Source of the DNA: Christensenellaceae bacterium
GTDB taxonomy: Bacteria; Bacillota; Clostridia; Christensenellales; Aristaeellaceae
Assembly (NCBI GenBank): GCA_022510815.1
Contig: JAFLST010000009.1
Coordinates: 13,465-71,534, forward strand
Direction: 5' to 3'
DNA: 58,070 bases
Shown here: in pieces, positions 16,788 to 25,816 of the stretch
Numbering within the stretch: the stretch's first letter is position 1
Layout of the letters: each line of letters opens with the position of its first letter
The notes under the pieces: generated by a model
What the model was told of the DNA's origin: nothing
Seen by the model: the letters and a program-made list of their open reading frames with translations, nothing else
Database searches by the model: none
Translations under genes and position numbers: made by a program

Positions 16788-17687
16788 TCACTTTTTCAGA
16801 TTTCCGCGGATCGTCGCGTCGGGCTTCGCGGCCTGCTTCATGAACGCCGAGGGCGAGATGCCGACGATGTTCTTGAACTGCTTGGAGAAGTGGTACGGGT
16901 CCTGCATGCCGACCTCGATGCCCGCCTGCCGCACGGTGTAGCCCTGCTCCCGGAGCAGCTCCTTGGCACGCTCCATCTTGCAGTGCAGCACATAGCTCAG
17001 CGGCGGCATGCCCACCTCGCTGACGAAGCGCTTGCGGAAGGTCTCCATGGGCATGCGGGAGATGGCGGCCATCTCCGCGAGGGAGAAGTTGTCGCGATAC
17101 TGGTTGGCCCGCAGCGTGTCGACCACCTTGGCGATCTCGTGGGAGAGCATCGCGTCCATGGCGACCGGCTGTCCCCAGTGGCTGGCCAGCATGCCGTACA
17201 TCAGGTGCTGGAGCTGATAGGTCGCGTCGCTGGTGCCGGTGTGGCGCACCATCACCTGCACGATCTGCTTGGCGAGGTACATCTGGCTGGGCAGCGCGCC
17301 CTGCTTGAGCGGCATGTGAAGCAGCGCGCCCATCTTGCGCACCACCATCGGAGCCAGCTCGCCCTCCAGCGCGATCCACAGGCAGCGGGCCTGCTTGGGC
17401 ACGTCGATGGAGCACTCCCTGTCGCCTGCGGGCAGGAAGCAGGTTTCCTGCTCCTGAAGGGACAGCGTCGTGCCCTGCCAGTGCAGCGAGACCTCGCCGT
17501 CCTCGACGGCCAGCCACACCCACTGGTCATGGGAGCGAAGGGCGTAATGTCCGGATTCCAGCATGGCGCTGCCCGCCGCGTGGATCCATGCGCCGCTGGC
17601 CCGGGTCAGACTGCCGGGCTTGTGCCAGCCTTCGACCACAAGGGTGTCCGCGGCGGCTTCGACGGATGCGAACAGGTAGGATTCCAT
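16788..17687 (-). CDS. AraC-family transcriptional regulator
   Basis: A 299-residue regulator. The N-terminal part is a cupin-like sensing domain (beta-rich, with VWLAVEDGEVSLHW and ETCFLPAGDRE). The C-terminal 100 residues hold the two AraC helix-turn-helix motifs (FSLAEMAAISRMPMETFRKRF and VGMQDPYHFSKQFKNIVGISPSAF). Such proteins usually sense carbohydrates. ATG 17687 is chosen over GTG 17693 because of the GGGAGGG upstream. It has its own strong promoter and terminator. Its target is not evident; the rhamnosidase 2.3 kb away is a candidate only. Confidence 0.85.
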   Translation of the reverse strand: MESYLFASVEAAADTLVVEGWHKPGSLTRASGAWIHAAGSAMLESGHYALRSHDQWVWLAVEDGEVSLHWQGTTLSLQEQETCFLPAGDRECSIDVPKQARCLWIALEGELAPMVVRKMGALLHMPLKQGALPSQMYLAKQIVQVMVRHTGTSDATYQLQHLMYGMLASHWGQPVAMDAMLSHEIAKVVDTLRANQYRDNFSLAEMAAISRMPMETFRKRFVSEVGMPPLSYVLHCKMERAKELLREQGYTVRQAGIEVGMQDPYHFSKQFKNIVGISPSAFMKQAAKPDATIRGNLKK

Positions 17688-17777
17688 GGGCACTCCCTCC
17701 CCGAAAAGGGCCTTTTCAGCAATGACGGCCCGGCGGCATTCACGCGCAGCACACAGGCCACTTTATCCATTATGGAA

Positions 17778-17806
17778 AGTATACCGCCCAATGTCAACAA
17801 TGTCAA
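17778..17806 (-). promoter_or_regulatory. Promoter of the AraC gene
   Basis: On the minus strand TTGACA (17801-17806), a 17-bp spacer and TATACT (17778-17783) form a near-consensus sigma-A promoter. A second TTGACA sits in the spacer as a direct repeat. Confidence 0.7.
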
Positions 17807-17839
17807 GCCGTTTATGGCGTTTTCGGGAAATTTCGACGG

Positions 17840-18553
17840 TCATTCCAGCCGCCCGGCCGCGGCGGTGAGCTGGTCGCAGACCCGCCGGAGGAACTCGCGG
17901 TTGGTGGGCTTGCCCCGCTCCGGGTCAACGGACTGCCCGAAGAACCGCTCCAGCGCTTCCAGACGGCCCCGGCTCCATGCGGACTCCACGCACAGGCGCA
18001 GGCTCCGTTCCACCGCCGCGGGGGTCATGCCGTGCCGCCGGGCCGAGAGGGGGTACAGCCGCGACCTTAAATCCGTGAGCAGCGCCGGGTGCAGCGCTGC
18101 CATCGCCGCCATATCCGGCAGGAACCGCCATGCGCCCAGCCCTGAAGGCACCGACAGCGCCCGCAGCAGCCCCCGGGCCAGACAGGTCATCCCCGGCAGG
18201 TGCGCCATCGCCGCCCGGGGCAGCAGGCCCGCCATCTCCCGGCATATGAGCCAATCGGGCAGGGAAGGCAACTCCTCCGGCGAGAGACAGCCGTCCAGCA
18301 GGGGATGGGACAGGCCGCTCCCTAACAGGTAGGGCGGCGACGCCATGGGCCGGCGGGACATCCGCGAGAGCAGCTCCTCCGACGCGCGGCAGGGGCACAG
18401 GATCAGGATATCCGCCCGGCGCGACTGCTCATAGGCGGTGACGGTATCGCCGCTGGGAACGCAGCGCCAGTCGTCGCCTAAATTTTCCACATTTAGCACA
18501 AAGCGCTCCCGCTGGGCCGGGCTTGCCGAAAGGACAACACAGTTCAAAATCAA
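17840..18553 (-). CDS. Spo0A-like DNA-binding protein with degenerate receiver domain
   Basis: A 237-residue protein. The C-terminal half matches the Spo0A effector domain: RSRLYPLSARRHG, VERSLRLCVESAWSRG, and GKPTNREFLRRVCDQL, which is the recognition-helix and sigma-contact region of Spo0A. The N-terminal half keeps a receiver-like strand pattern, but the acidic pocket is replaced by SASP and the phosphoacceptor position (B. subtilis D55) is Cys (ILCPCR, C53). It therefore should not be phosphorylated by a phosphorelay. TTG 18553 or TTG 18547 follow GGAGG and are the likely starts; the frame itself is open to 18679. It is divergent from spoIVB, whereas normal spo0A lies downstream of spoIVB on the same strand. 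Confidence 0.75.
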   Translation of the reverse strand: MILNCVVLSASPAQRERFVLNVENLGDDWRCVPSGDTVTAYEQSRRADILILCPCRASEELLSRMSRRPMASPPYLLGSGLSHPLLDGCLSPEELPSLPDWLICREMAGLLPRAAMAHLPGMTCLARGLLRALSVPSGLGAWRFLPDMAAMAALHPALLTDLRSRLYPLSARRHGMTPAAVERSLRLCVESAWSRGRLEALERFFGQSVDPERGKPTNREFLRRVCDQLTAAAGRLE

Positions 18554-18706
18554 ACGCCTCCGTCGCGGGGAAATTCCCCAAAACCGCTGACAAATCCTGC
18601 CGCGAAAAAGGGGAGCCTTTGGCGAATCGCGCCACAAACGGAGGTTTTTCCCAGCATCCGCCCGCTGCCTGTCCGCCACAATACGACGGAGAGGAGAGAT
18701 TCGGTC

Positions 18707-19966
18707 ATGAAGCGCAAGCCGTCGAACGTAAGGAAATCCATCGGCGTGGTGCTGTCGATGCTGGTGATGCTGTCCTATTTCTCGCCCATGCAGCAGACGC
18801 TCCGGACGCTGCCGAGCCGTCTGACCCTCACGCAGGGGCAGACCCGAACCATCGCGCTGGGCGGCATGACGATCACGCCTAAGGAGGGGAGCGCATCGGT
18901 GTCCGCCTCGGGGGACGAGACCCTGCGCGATGTGGGCGCGGTCGATCTGGCCAGCGAGACCGTCGGCACCAGTGAGCTGCTGCTGTCGCTGATGGGCATT
19001 CCGATCAAGAAGGTCGAGGTGGAGGTCAGCGCGGAAAAGCGGCTGATTCCCGGCGGACAGGCCATCGGCGTGGCGATGCGTACCGACGGCGTGCTGGTGG
19101 TCGGTGTGGCGGACCTGCAGGACGCGGCGTCTCCCGCGCAGCTCTGCGGCATTAAGCCGGGCGACGTGATCCGGCGGGTGGGCGGCGAGGACGTCACCAG
19201 CGCCGAGCAGCTTTCCGCGCTGGTGGCGGCGTCGGAGGGCAAACCGCTGAATATCGAGTTCCTGCGGGAGGGCGCGGTCATGACCACCACCATGGTGCCC
19301 CAGCGGGATGCTTCAACGGGCACGGCCCGCATGGGCGCATGGGTGCGGGACAGCACCGCCGGCGTGGGCACGTTATCCTTCTATGATTCGGATACCGGCA
19401 AGTACGCCGCGCTGGGCCACGCGATCACCGACGGCGATACCGGGCAGGTGCTGACCGTGGGTGAAGGGCAGATTTTGAAGGCCAGCATCGTGGGCGTACA
19501 GAAGGGACAGAAGGGCGCGCCCGGCGAGCTCAAGGGCAGCTTCCTGCGGGAGGCGGAGGTCATCGGCGATATTGACCGCAACAGCATTCTGGGCATTTAT
19601 GGCGAAATGGATGAGGCGGCGTCGAACTCCCTTTACCCGGACGGCTTGCCCATCGGCCTGCGCTCCGGCGTGCACACGGGCGCGGCGCAGATTCTCTCCT
19701 CGGTGGACGGCACGGGCATCCGCGCCTTCGACGTGGAGATCACCAAGGTCAACCAGCAGTCCTCGCCCGCGCCGAAGAGCATGGTCATTCAGGTCACCGA
19801 TCCCGACCTGCTGGCGATCACCGGCGGCATCGTGCAGGGCATGAGCGGCAGCCCCATCATTCAGGATGGCCGGATCATCGGCGCGGTAACCCATGTCTTC
19901 GTCAGCGACCCGACGCAGGGCTACGGCCTGTACATCGACTGGATGCTGCAGGAAGCGGGGAAGTAA
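18707..19966 (+). CDS. spoIVB: SpoIVB peptidase (S55 family, PDZ domain)
   Basis: A 419-residue protein with an N-terminal transmembrane segment (about residues 11-30), a PDZ domain (about 110-200, LCGIKPGDVIRRVGGEDV) and an S55 chymotrypsin-like domain. The catalytic His lies in ALGHAITD (near residue 237) and the Ser in GIVQGMSGSPII (near 382). SpoIVB is secreted from the forespore, where it is made under sigma-G, and cleaves SpoIVFA to trigger SpoIVFB and sigma-K processing in the mother cell. Its presence points to an endospore former. The ATG follows GGAGAG. Downstream is a terminator, not spo0A as in most Clostridia. Confidence 0.92.
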   Translation: MKRKPSNVRKSIGVVLSMLVMLSYFSPMQQTLRTLPSRLTLTQGQTRTIALGGMTITPKEGSASVSASGDETLRDVGAVDLASETVGTSELLLSLMGIPIKKVEVEVSAEKRLIPGGQAIGVAMRTDGVLVVGVADLQDAASPAQLCGIKPGDVIRRVGGEDVTSAEQLSALVAASEGKPLNIEFLREGAVMTTTMVPQRDASTGTARMGAWVRDSTAGVGTLSFYDSDTGKYAALGHAITDGDTGQVLTVGEGQILKASIVGVQKGQKGAPGELKGSFLREAEVIGDIDRNSILGIYGEMDEAASNSLYPDGLPIGLRSGVHTGAAQILSSVDGTGIRAFDVEITKVNQQSSPAPKSMVIQVTDPDLLAITGGIVQGMSGSPIIQDGRIIGAVTHVFVSDPTQGYGLYIDWMLQEAGK

Positions 19967-19988
19967 AATGCCCTGCAATAGAATAGGA

Positions 19989-20026
19989 AAAAGCGCCGTC
20001 CGGACGAAAGCCGAACGGCGCTTTCA
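19989..20026. terminator. Bidirectional terminator between spoIVB and rhamnosidase gene
   Basis: AAGCGCCGT pairs with ACGGCGCTT, with an A run before and T residues after on both strands. Confidence 0.7.
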
Positions 20027-20027
20027 T

Positions 20028-22661
20028 TTACTTTTCGGCCCGCCGGTCAATGGTTCTGCCGCTGGGCCTGTAGCAGTAGGTCCATGTGCCGCTGCCCCGC
20101 ACGATGGACGATGTGTCGATCAGCTCGCCGTTTTCGAGGACTTCGGCGTTCTCCGCATCCGGGAGAATGATCTGCGCGGTAGCGTTGAAGGGAATCTCAA
20201 AGGTCAGCTCGATTTGGCCGTCCCGGAGCTCCCAGCGGCTGGACAGCACGCCATGGGGCGTGTCGATGCTGGCGCTGGCGGAGGTCAGCAGGCTGTTGGG
20301 CATGGGACGCAGCACGCTGTGCTTGAAGCCGGGCGCGGCTTCCACCGGATTGATGCCCGCCACCCAGCGGTAGAGCCATTCGCAGACCGCGCCGAAAGCG
20401 TAGTGATTCAGGGAATTCATGCTCACCGGGCCGAAGCTGCCGTCGGGCCGGACGGAATTCCAGCGCTCCCAGACCGTTGTCGCGCCCATCTCAATCTCGT
20501 AGAGCCAGCTCGGGCAGCGAGTCTGCAGGAGCAGGGCGTAGGCGTATTCGTTCAGGCCGTTCTCCGACAGCGCCGGGCATAAGTAAGGCGTCCCGAGGAA
20601 GCCCGTGGTGAGCTGCAGGTGGTCGATGCGCAGGCGCTCCGCCAGATGCTCCGCGGTCACGGCCTGCTGGTCGGGGAGCAGAAGGTCGAAGAACAGCGCG
20701 ATGGCCTGCGCCGTTTGGGTTTCCGACACGACCCGGCCGTTGGGCGAGACATATTCCCGCCGGAAGGCTTCCCGGACGCGACGGGTCAGCTCGCCATAGC
20801 GGGCCGCGTCGTCCGCCTTGCCGAGCACCCATGCCGCCCGGGCCACAATGTCAGCGGAGAGCGCGTAGAAGGCCGTCGCGATCAGGTCCGTGGGCGTGAG
20901 GCCGTACAGATTGTCCGGGTCCTTGGTGTCCTGTGCGAGCCAGTCGCCCAGATGGTAGCCGTAGTAGCGATCCACGCCCAGCGTGTCGGCCTTGCGCATG
21001 GTATCCACCCATGCCTTCATGGACGGATACTGCTTCTCCAGCAGGGCCTTGTCGCCGTAGTAGACGTACATCGTCCACGGGATGACCGTCGCCGCGTCGG
21101 ACCAGCCGGTGATGGGCTGCTGCCAGACGCTTGTCTTGCGCAGGTAGTTGGGGATGGTGACCGCCACATAGCCGTCCTTCTCCTGCTCGACAGCCAGATC
21201 GTAGAGGTATTTGCGGTAGAAAGCCGCCGCGTTCATGTTCATGCTGGCGGTGCGGCAGAAGACCTGCGCGTCGCCCGTCCAGCCCATGCGCTCGTCCCGC
21301 TGCGGGCAGTCCGTCGGCACATCGACGAAGTTTGATTTTTGCCCCCAGAGGCTGTTGGAAAAGAGCTGGTTCACTCGCGGGTCGGAGCACTCGAAGCTGC
21401 CCGTCTGCCGCATGTCGGAGTAGATCGCCTCGGCGGTGAAGCAGGCGGGATTCAGCGGCTCCGGCCAGCCGGTCACTTTAACGTATCGGAAGCCGAAGAA
21501 GGTGAACTCGGGCCGGTATTCACGCCGCTGTCCGTCGGCGATATAGCGGATTTCCGCCAGCGCGGTGCGCATGTTGTCGCGGTAGAAGTTGCCGTGCTGG
21601 TCAAGGGCCTCGCCGAACTGGAACAGCAGCTCTCGTCCCTCGGGCGCGTCGGTCTCGAAGCGCAGCAGCCCGGCCATGTTCTGCCCGAAGTCCAGCACGC
21701 ATTCACCGGCGGGGGTGTGAATCACTTTTTTGACAGGGAAGCGCTCGTGCAGCTTCACGGGCAGGCTCTTCCGGGCGGTCAGCAGCGACATGTCCATGCC
21801 CACGGGAACGGCGGGCTCCCAGCCCTCCGTGCTCGTCTCTGGCAGGCACCAGCCGTCCGCGTGCATGCGTGCGTCGTAGACCTCGCCGTCGTAGATCTCC
21901 GCGCGCAGGTAGGGGCTGTACGCCGCCCGCCAGCTTTCGTCCGTGCCGAAGACGACCTCGGTGCCGTCCTCATAGGTGACGTGAATCTCGCAGATCAGCG
22001 CCATCCTGTCGCCGAAGATGTTCCGGCGATTCCCCAGCCCGGGCCAGCCGAGACGGCCCTTGTAGTAGCCGTTGCCGAGCCGGCAGCCCATCGCGTTGGC
22101 TCCGTCGCGCAGCAGGGGCGTGATGTCGTAGGTCTGATACTGAAGCCAACTGTCATAGGCGTTGAAGTTGGGCGCGAGGTATTCGTCTCCGACCCGCTGG
22201 CCGTTCAAACACAGGGTATACAGGCCGACGCCGCAGGCATAGGCGCGGGCCGAGCGGACGGGCCTGTCCAGCGTGAAGTCGCCGCGAAGCTGAGGGAACT
22301 CCTTCGTCCAGCCGATCCATCGGGCGCTCCATGGTTCCTGATACTTTCCCGTCTCGAACCACGCTGCCTCCGACCAGTCGGAGGGCCTGTCCTCTTCGTC
22401 CCAGACGCACACGCGCCAGAAATAGCGCGTCCGGGGCGAAAGGGCCAGCTCCAGCCGATAGCCGATGCTTTCGTCGGACTGGGTCTTCTGTGTATCGAAC
22501 AGGGGCGCGGAGAAATCGCCGCTGCCGGAGACCTGAATCCGATACGCCGTCTGCCGGCGGTTCCTCCCTGTGCCCTTGATCTTCCAGCAGAGGGTCGGAC
22601 GGTCGAAATCAAATCCGATAGGGTTTTCCATATAGTCGCAGGTGAGCTGTTCAACGCGCAT
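20028..22661 (-). CDS. Alpha-L-rhamnosidase, glycoside hydrolase family 78
   Basis: An 877-residue enzyme. The N-terminal fibronectin-like region has RPTLCWKIKG and TRYFWRVCVWDE, followed by the GH78 N-terminal carbohydrate-binding domain. The (alpha/alpha)6 catalytic domain carries the family block DCPQRDERMGWTGDAQVF with its acidic residues. GH78 enzymes release terminal alpha-L-rhamnose from plant glycosides and rhamnogalacturonan. There is no signal peptide, so it is cytoplasmic and works on imported oligosaccharides. The frame opens at 22718, but ATG 22661 lies 7 bp after GGAGGT and is preferred. It is monocistronic with a strong promoter. Confidence 0.92.
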   Translation of the reverse strand: MRVEQLTCDYMENPIGFDFDRPTLCWKIKGTGRNRRQTAYRIQVSGSGDFSAPLFDTQKTQSDESIGYRLELALSPRTRYFWRVCVWDEEDRPSDWSEAAWFETGKYQEPWSARWIGWTKEFPQLRGDFTLDRPVRSARAYACGVGLYTLCLNGQRVGDEYLAPNFNAYDSWLQYQTYDITPLLRDGANAMGCRLGNGYYKGRLGWPGLGNRRNIFGDRMALICEIHVTYEDGTEVVFGTDESWRAAYSPYLRAEIYDGEVYDARMHADGWCLPETSTEGWEPAVPVGMDMSLLTARKSLPVKLHERFPVKKVIHTPAGECVLDFGQNMAGLLRFETDAPEGRELLFQFGEALDQHGNFYRDNMRTALAEIRYIADGQRREYRPEFTFFGFRYVKVTGWPEPLNPACFTAEAIYSDMRQTGSFECSDPRVNQLFSNSLWGQKSNFVDVPTDCPQRDERMGWTGDAQVFCRTASMNMNAAAFYRKYLYDLAVEQEKDGYVAVTIPNYLRKTSVWQQPITGWSDAATVIPWTMYVYYGDKALLEKQYPSMKAWVDTMRKADTLGVDRYYGYHLGDWLAQDTKDPDNLYGLTPTDLIATAFYALSADIVARAAWVLGKADDAARYGELTRRVREAFRREYVSPNGRVVSETQTAQAIALFFDLLLPDQQAVTAEHLAERLRIDHLQLTTGFLGTPYLCPALSENGLNEYAYALLLQTRCPSWLYEIEMGATTVWERWNSVRPDGSFGPVSMNSLNHYAFGAVCEWLYRWVAGINPVEAAPGFKHSVLRPMPNSLLTSASASIDTPHGVLSSRWELRDGQIELTFEIPFNATAQIILPDAENAEVLENGELIDTSSIVRGSGTWTYCYRPSGRTIDRRAEK

Positions 22662-22689
22662 GGGCGGCACCTCCTGTTTCTCTACACCC

Positions 22690-22718
22690 ATTATAAGGAA
22701 AGAAACGCCGCATTTCAA
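22690..22718 (-). promoter_or_regulatory. Promoter of the rhamnosidase gene
   Basis: On the minus strand TTGAAA (22713-22718), a 17-bp spacer and TATAAT (22690-22695). Confidence 0.7.
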
Positions 22719-22740
22719 TCACAAACAGGAAGATTTTCAT

Positions 22741-22769
22741 TTGCTATTTCCATGGAAAGGTTATACAAT
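22741..22769 (+). promoter_or_regulatory. Promoter of the cyclophilin-like gene
   Basis: TTGCTA (22741-22746), a 17-bp spacer and TACAAT (22764-22769), 40 bp before the ATG. Confidence 0.6.
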
Positions 22770-22808
22770 AGGCGGTGAGGCCCCCGGGCCGGCAAGGAGG
22801 AAGCGATC

Positions 22809-23333
22809 ATGAGAAAGCTGCCAGCGATTGCGCTGTGGGCTGCGGTTGTACTGGTCGTCGGCGTGAGCCTGTGGTTCGTGCCGGGGCGCGCGAACAACGC
22901 TTCGGAGCAGGCGGGTGAACCGCAGGAAATCTTGGAGACCACGATGGATGAGGAGGAACAGGCCATGAGCCGGAAGATTGACATTGAGGTAAACGGGCAG
23001 GTGCGCACCGCGACGATGAACGACAACCGCTCGGCGGAGGCGTTTCTGGAGCTGCTTGAACAGGGGCCGGTGACGGTCAGCATGCACGACTACGCCAACT
23101 TTGAGAAGGTCGGGCCGCTGGGCACGTCCCTGCCCCGGAGCGACGAGCCCATCACGACCACGCCCGGCGATATCATCCTGTATCTGGGAAATCAGATCAC
23201 GATTTACTACGACGTGAATAGCTGGGATTTCACGCTGCTGGGGCACATCGATGACGCGACGGGCGAGAACATGCGCGAATTCCTCGGCAGCGGCGATCCG
23301 ACGGTGATCTTCTCCCTGCACGAAGGGGAGTAA
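22809..23333 (+). CDS. Cyclophilin-like fold protein, membrane-anchored
   Basis: A 174-residue protein with an N-terminal transmembrane segment or uncleaved signal (residues 5-27), an acidic linker, and a C-terminal domain of the small bacterial cyclophilin-like fold (ATMNDNRSAEAFLELL, GDIILYLGNQITIYYD, LGHIDD). These proteins keep the cyclophilin barrel but often lack isomerase residues, and their role is unknown. The ATG follows AAGGAGG. It is upstream of, but probably transcribed apart from, the cystine-type ABC operon. Confidence 0.7.
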   Translation: MRKLPAIALWAAVVLVVGVSLWFVPGRANNASEQAGEPQEILETTMDEEEQAMSRKIDIEVNGQVRTATMNDNRSAEAFLELLEQGPVTVSMHDYANFEKVGPLGTSLPRSDEPITTTPGDIILYLGNQITIYYDVNSWDFTLLGHIDDATGENMREFLGSGDPTVIFSLHEGE

Positions 23334-23368
23334 CGGGAAAAGATCATGTCGCAATAAGGAAAAGAGGC

Positions 23369-23397
23369 TGGACATGGAGACTTTTTTGTCCTATAAT
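23369..23397 (+). promoter_or_regulatory. Promoter of the amino-acid ABC operon
   Basis: TGGACA (23369-23374), a 17-bp spacer and TATAAT (23392-23397), about 50 bp before the permease start. Confidence 0.65.
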
Positions 23398-23449
23398 GTT
23401 GCGGGTCATTTATCCATGGAAACAACAAACCGCTGAGGACCAATGAGCT

Positions 23450-24124
23450 ATGTCTGAAAGGGTATTACGCATTCTGGTGGATTCCTTCGGGAAGATTCTG
23501 CTGCCGGGCCTGATGACGACCATTCCGCTGACAGTGATTTCCTTCTGTCTGGCGATGATCATCGCGGTGGTGGTGGCGATGGTGCAGTTCGCCAACATCC
23601 GCGTGCTCAAGCAGATCTGCCGGTTCTATATCTGGGTGATCCGCGGGACGCCGCTGCTGGTGCAGCTTTTCGTGGTGTTCTACGGCCTGCCGGGCGTGGG
23701 GATCATCCTCGATCCGTTCCCGGCGGCGGTGCTGGTGTTCTCGATCAACGAGGGCGCGTACTGCGCGGAGACGATGCGGGCGGCGCTGGAATCCGTCCCT
23801 GCAGGGCAGATGGAAGCGGGCTACTGCGTCGGAATGAGCTATCTGCAGATCATGCGGCGCATCGTGATGCCGCAGGCGCTGCGCACGGCCTTCCCGCCGC
23901 TGTCGAATTCGCTGATCTCCATGGTCAAGGATACCTCCCTTGCCGCGAACATCACCGTGACGGAGATGTTCATGGCTACGCAGCGGATCAATGCGATCTA
24001 CTATGAGCCGCTGGCGCTCTACTGCGAGGTTGCGGTGATCTACCTGATCTTCTCCACGGTGCTAACGAGGCTGCAGCGCGTGGGCGAGAAGCGGCTGGGC
24101 GCTTACGGCGCGCGGAAGGGGTGA
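23450..24124 (+). CDS. Amino-acid ABC transporter permease (HisM/TcyB type)
   Basis: A 224-residue permease with about five membrane segments. The EAA loop region EAGYCVGMSYLQIMRRIVMPQALR contacts the ATPase, and the N-terminal hydrophobic segments match the polar-amino-acid family. It resembles cystine permeases of the TcyB/YecS group. The order here is permease, ATPase, binding protein, with 4 bp between permease stop and ATPase start. It probably works as a homodimer. Confidence 0.87.
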   Translation: MSERVLRILVDSFGKILLPGLMTTIPLTVISFCLAMIIAVVVAMVQFANIRVLKQICRFYIWVIRGTPLLVQLFVVFYGLPGVGIILDPFPAAVLVFSINEGAYCAETMRAALESVPAGQMEAGYCVGMSYLQIMRRIVMPQALRTAFPPLSNSLISMVKDTSLAANITVTEMFMATQRINAIYYEPLALYCEVAVIYLIFSTVLTRLQRVGEKRLGAYGARKG

Positions 24125-24128
24125 GCGG

Positions 24129-24884
24129 ATGCTGGAGGTGCAAAACGTCTGCAAGCGCTTCGGCGATCTGCAGGTGCTGAAGGACGTCAATCTGAGCGTG
24201 GACAAGGGCGACGTGGTGGCGGTGCTGGGCCCCAGCGGCTCGGGCAAGACGACGCTTTTGCGCTGCGTCAACTTTCTGGAGACGGCGGACAGCGGCACGA
24301 TGGTCTTCGACGGCGAGCGCTTCGACCTGCATGCCGCGTCGCGGATGGATATTGCCCGTCTGCGCCGCAAGACGGCCTTCGTGTTCCAGAACTACAATCT
24401 GTTTCTCAACAAGACCGCCCTTCAAAATGTCACCGAGGGGCTGACCGTGGCCCGGAAGATGCCCAAGGAGCAGGCCATCGACATCGGTCGGAAGATGCTG
24501 GAGAAGGTCGGCCTGTCGGATCGGGCGGGTCACTATCCGAGCCAGCTTTCCGGCGGACAGCAGCAGCGCGTGGCGATTGCCCGGGCGCTGGCTACCGATC
24601 CGGAGATCATCCTGTTTGACGAGCCGACCTCCGCCCTCGACCCGGAGCTGATCGGTGAGGTGCTCGCCGTGATGCGGCAGCTGGCCCGGGACGGCATGAC
24701 CATGCTGGTCGTGACCCACGAGCTGAGCTTCGCCCGGGGCGTGTCCAACAAGGTGATCTTTATGGAGGACGGCGCGGTGGTGGAGGCCGCCGACTCCAAG
24801 GCCTTCTTCGAGCATCCGAAGGAGGAGCGCACCCGTGCTTTCCTGCGCACCATCGACCGAAGGGTGGACGCACAGGAAGCTTGA
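24129..24884 (+). CDS. Amino-acid ABC transporter ATP-binding protein (TcyC/GlnQ type)
   Basis: A 251-residue nucleotide-binding subunit with Walker A GPSGSGKTTL (near residue 36), Q-loop FVFQNYNLF, signature LSGGQQQRVAIARALATDP and Walker B IILFDEPTSALD, plus VVTHE. This spelling is typical of the polar-amino-acid class (GlnQ, HisP, TcyC). It energises the permease encoded just upstream. Confidence 0.9.
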   Translation: MLEVQNVCKRFGDLQVLKDVNLSVDKGDVVAVLGPSGSGKTTLLRCVNFLETADSGTMVFDGERFDLHAASRMDIARLRRKTAFVFQNYNLFLNKTALQNVTEGLTVARKMPKEQAIDIGRKMLEKVGLSDRAGHYPSQLSGGQQQRVAIARALATDPEIILFDEPTSALDPELIGEVLAVMRQLARDGMTMLVVTHELSFARGVSNKVIFMEDGAVVEAADSKAFFEHPKEERTRAFLRTIDRRVDAQEA

Positions 24885-24920
24885 GTGATATACATCCTAT
24901 GATTGAAAGGGGAACTCATC

Positions 24921-25739
24921 ATGAAGAAGTGGATTGGTGCTGTGATTGCGCTGGTCGTTGTGGTGGCCGTCGTGGTTGGCTTTATGGCTTTCCGCGCGAA
25001 CAAGACGACCGGGTCTGACCTGCTGACCAGCATTCAGGAAAAGGGCGAGCTGACGATCGCGACGGAGGGCAACTGGGCTCCGTGGACTTATCATGACGAA
25101 GAGACCAACGAGCTGGTCGGCTTTGACGTGGAGGTTGCCACGCTGATCGCCGGGAAGCTGGGCGTGAAGGCGACCTTCGTCGAGTGCCCGTGGGAGTCCA
25201 TCTTCGCCGGCATCGACGCGAAGCGCTATGACATTGCCGCCAACGGCGTGGAGATCACCGACGAGCGCGCTGAGAAGTACGATTTCTCCACGCCCTACGG
25301 CTACATCCGGACGGCGCTGGTCGTGCACAAGGACAACGAGGATATCAAGACCTTCGAGGATCTGGCGGGCAAGAGCACGGTGAACTCCATCGCCAGCACC
25401 TACATGACCCTCGCGGAGAGCTATGGTGCGACGGCCACCGGCGTGTCCACCCTCGACATGACCATCGAGAACGTGCTTGACAAGCGCGCCGACGCGACCC
25501 TGAACGCCGAGGTCTCCATCTACGACTACCTGAGCGTGCATCCCGACGCGGACATCAAGATCGTTGCGCTGACGGACGACGCCTCTCAGGTGTCCATCCC
25601 TGTGCGCAAGGGCGAGGAGAACGCGAGCTTCCTCGCGGCTGTCAATCAGGCCATCAAGGAGCTGGCGGAGGAGGGCGAGCTCAGCCGCCTGTCCGAGAAG
25701 TATTTCGGCAGCGATATCACCAGCCCCACGGCCAACTGA
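24921..25739 (+). CDS. Amino-acid (cystine-type) substrate-binding protein
   Basis: A 272-residue family-3 solute-binding protein: a hydrophobic N-terminus (residues 4-25), then the ligand-binding lobes with LTIATEGNWAPWTYHDE, LVGFDVEVATLIAGKLG and the RYDIAANGV hinge. Similar proteins (TcyA, FliY) bind cystine. There is no cysteine lipobox, so it is probably held by an uncleaved N-terminal helix rather than as a lipoprotein. ATG 24921 follows AAGGGGA; the frame opens 18 bp earlier. It is the last gene of the operon. Confidence 0.87.
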   Translation: MKKWIGAVIALVVVVAVVVGFMAFRANKTTGSDLLTSIQEKGELTIATEGNWAPWTYHDEETNELVGFDVEVATLIAGKLGVKATFVECPWESIFAGIDAKRYDIAANGVEITDERAEKYDFSTPYGYIRTALVVHKDNEDIKTFEDLAGKSTVNSIASTYMTLAESYGATATGVSTLDMTIENVLDKRADATLNAEVSIYDYLSVHPDADIKIVALTDDASQVSIPVRKGEENASFLAAVNQAIKELAEEGELSRLSEKYFGSDITSPTAN

Positions 25740-25757
25740 GGGATAAACTGACAATGG

Positions 25758-25796
25758 AGCCCCTGCTGTCTCATGGAGGACAGCAGGGGCTTTTTG
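25758..25796 (+). terminator. Terminator of the amino-acid ABC operon
   Basis: AGCCCCTGCTGTC pairs perfectly with GACAGCAGGGGCT around an 8-nt loop, followed by TTTTT. Confidence 0.9.
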
Positions 25797-25816
25797 TTCA
25801 TGACTTATTTACAAAG

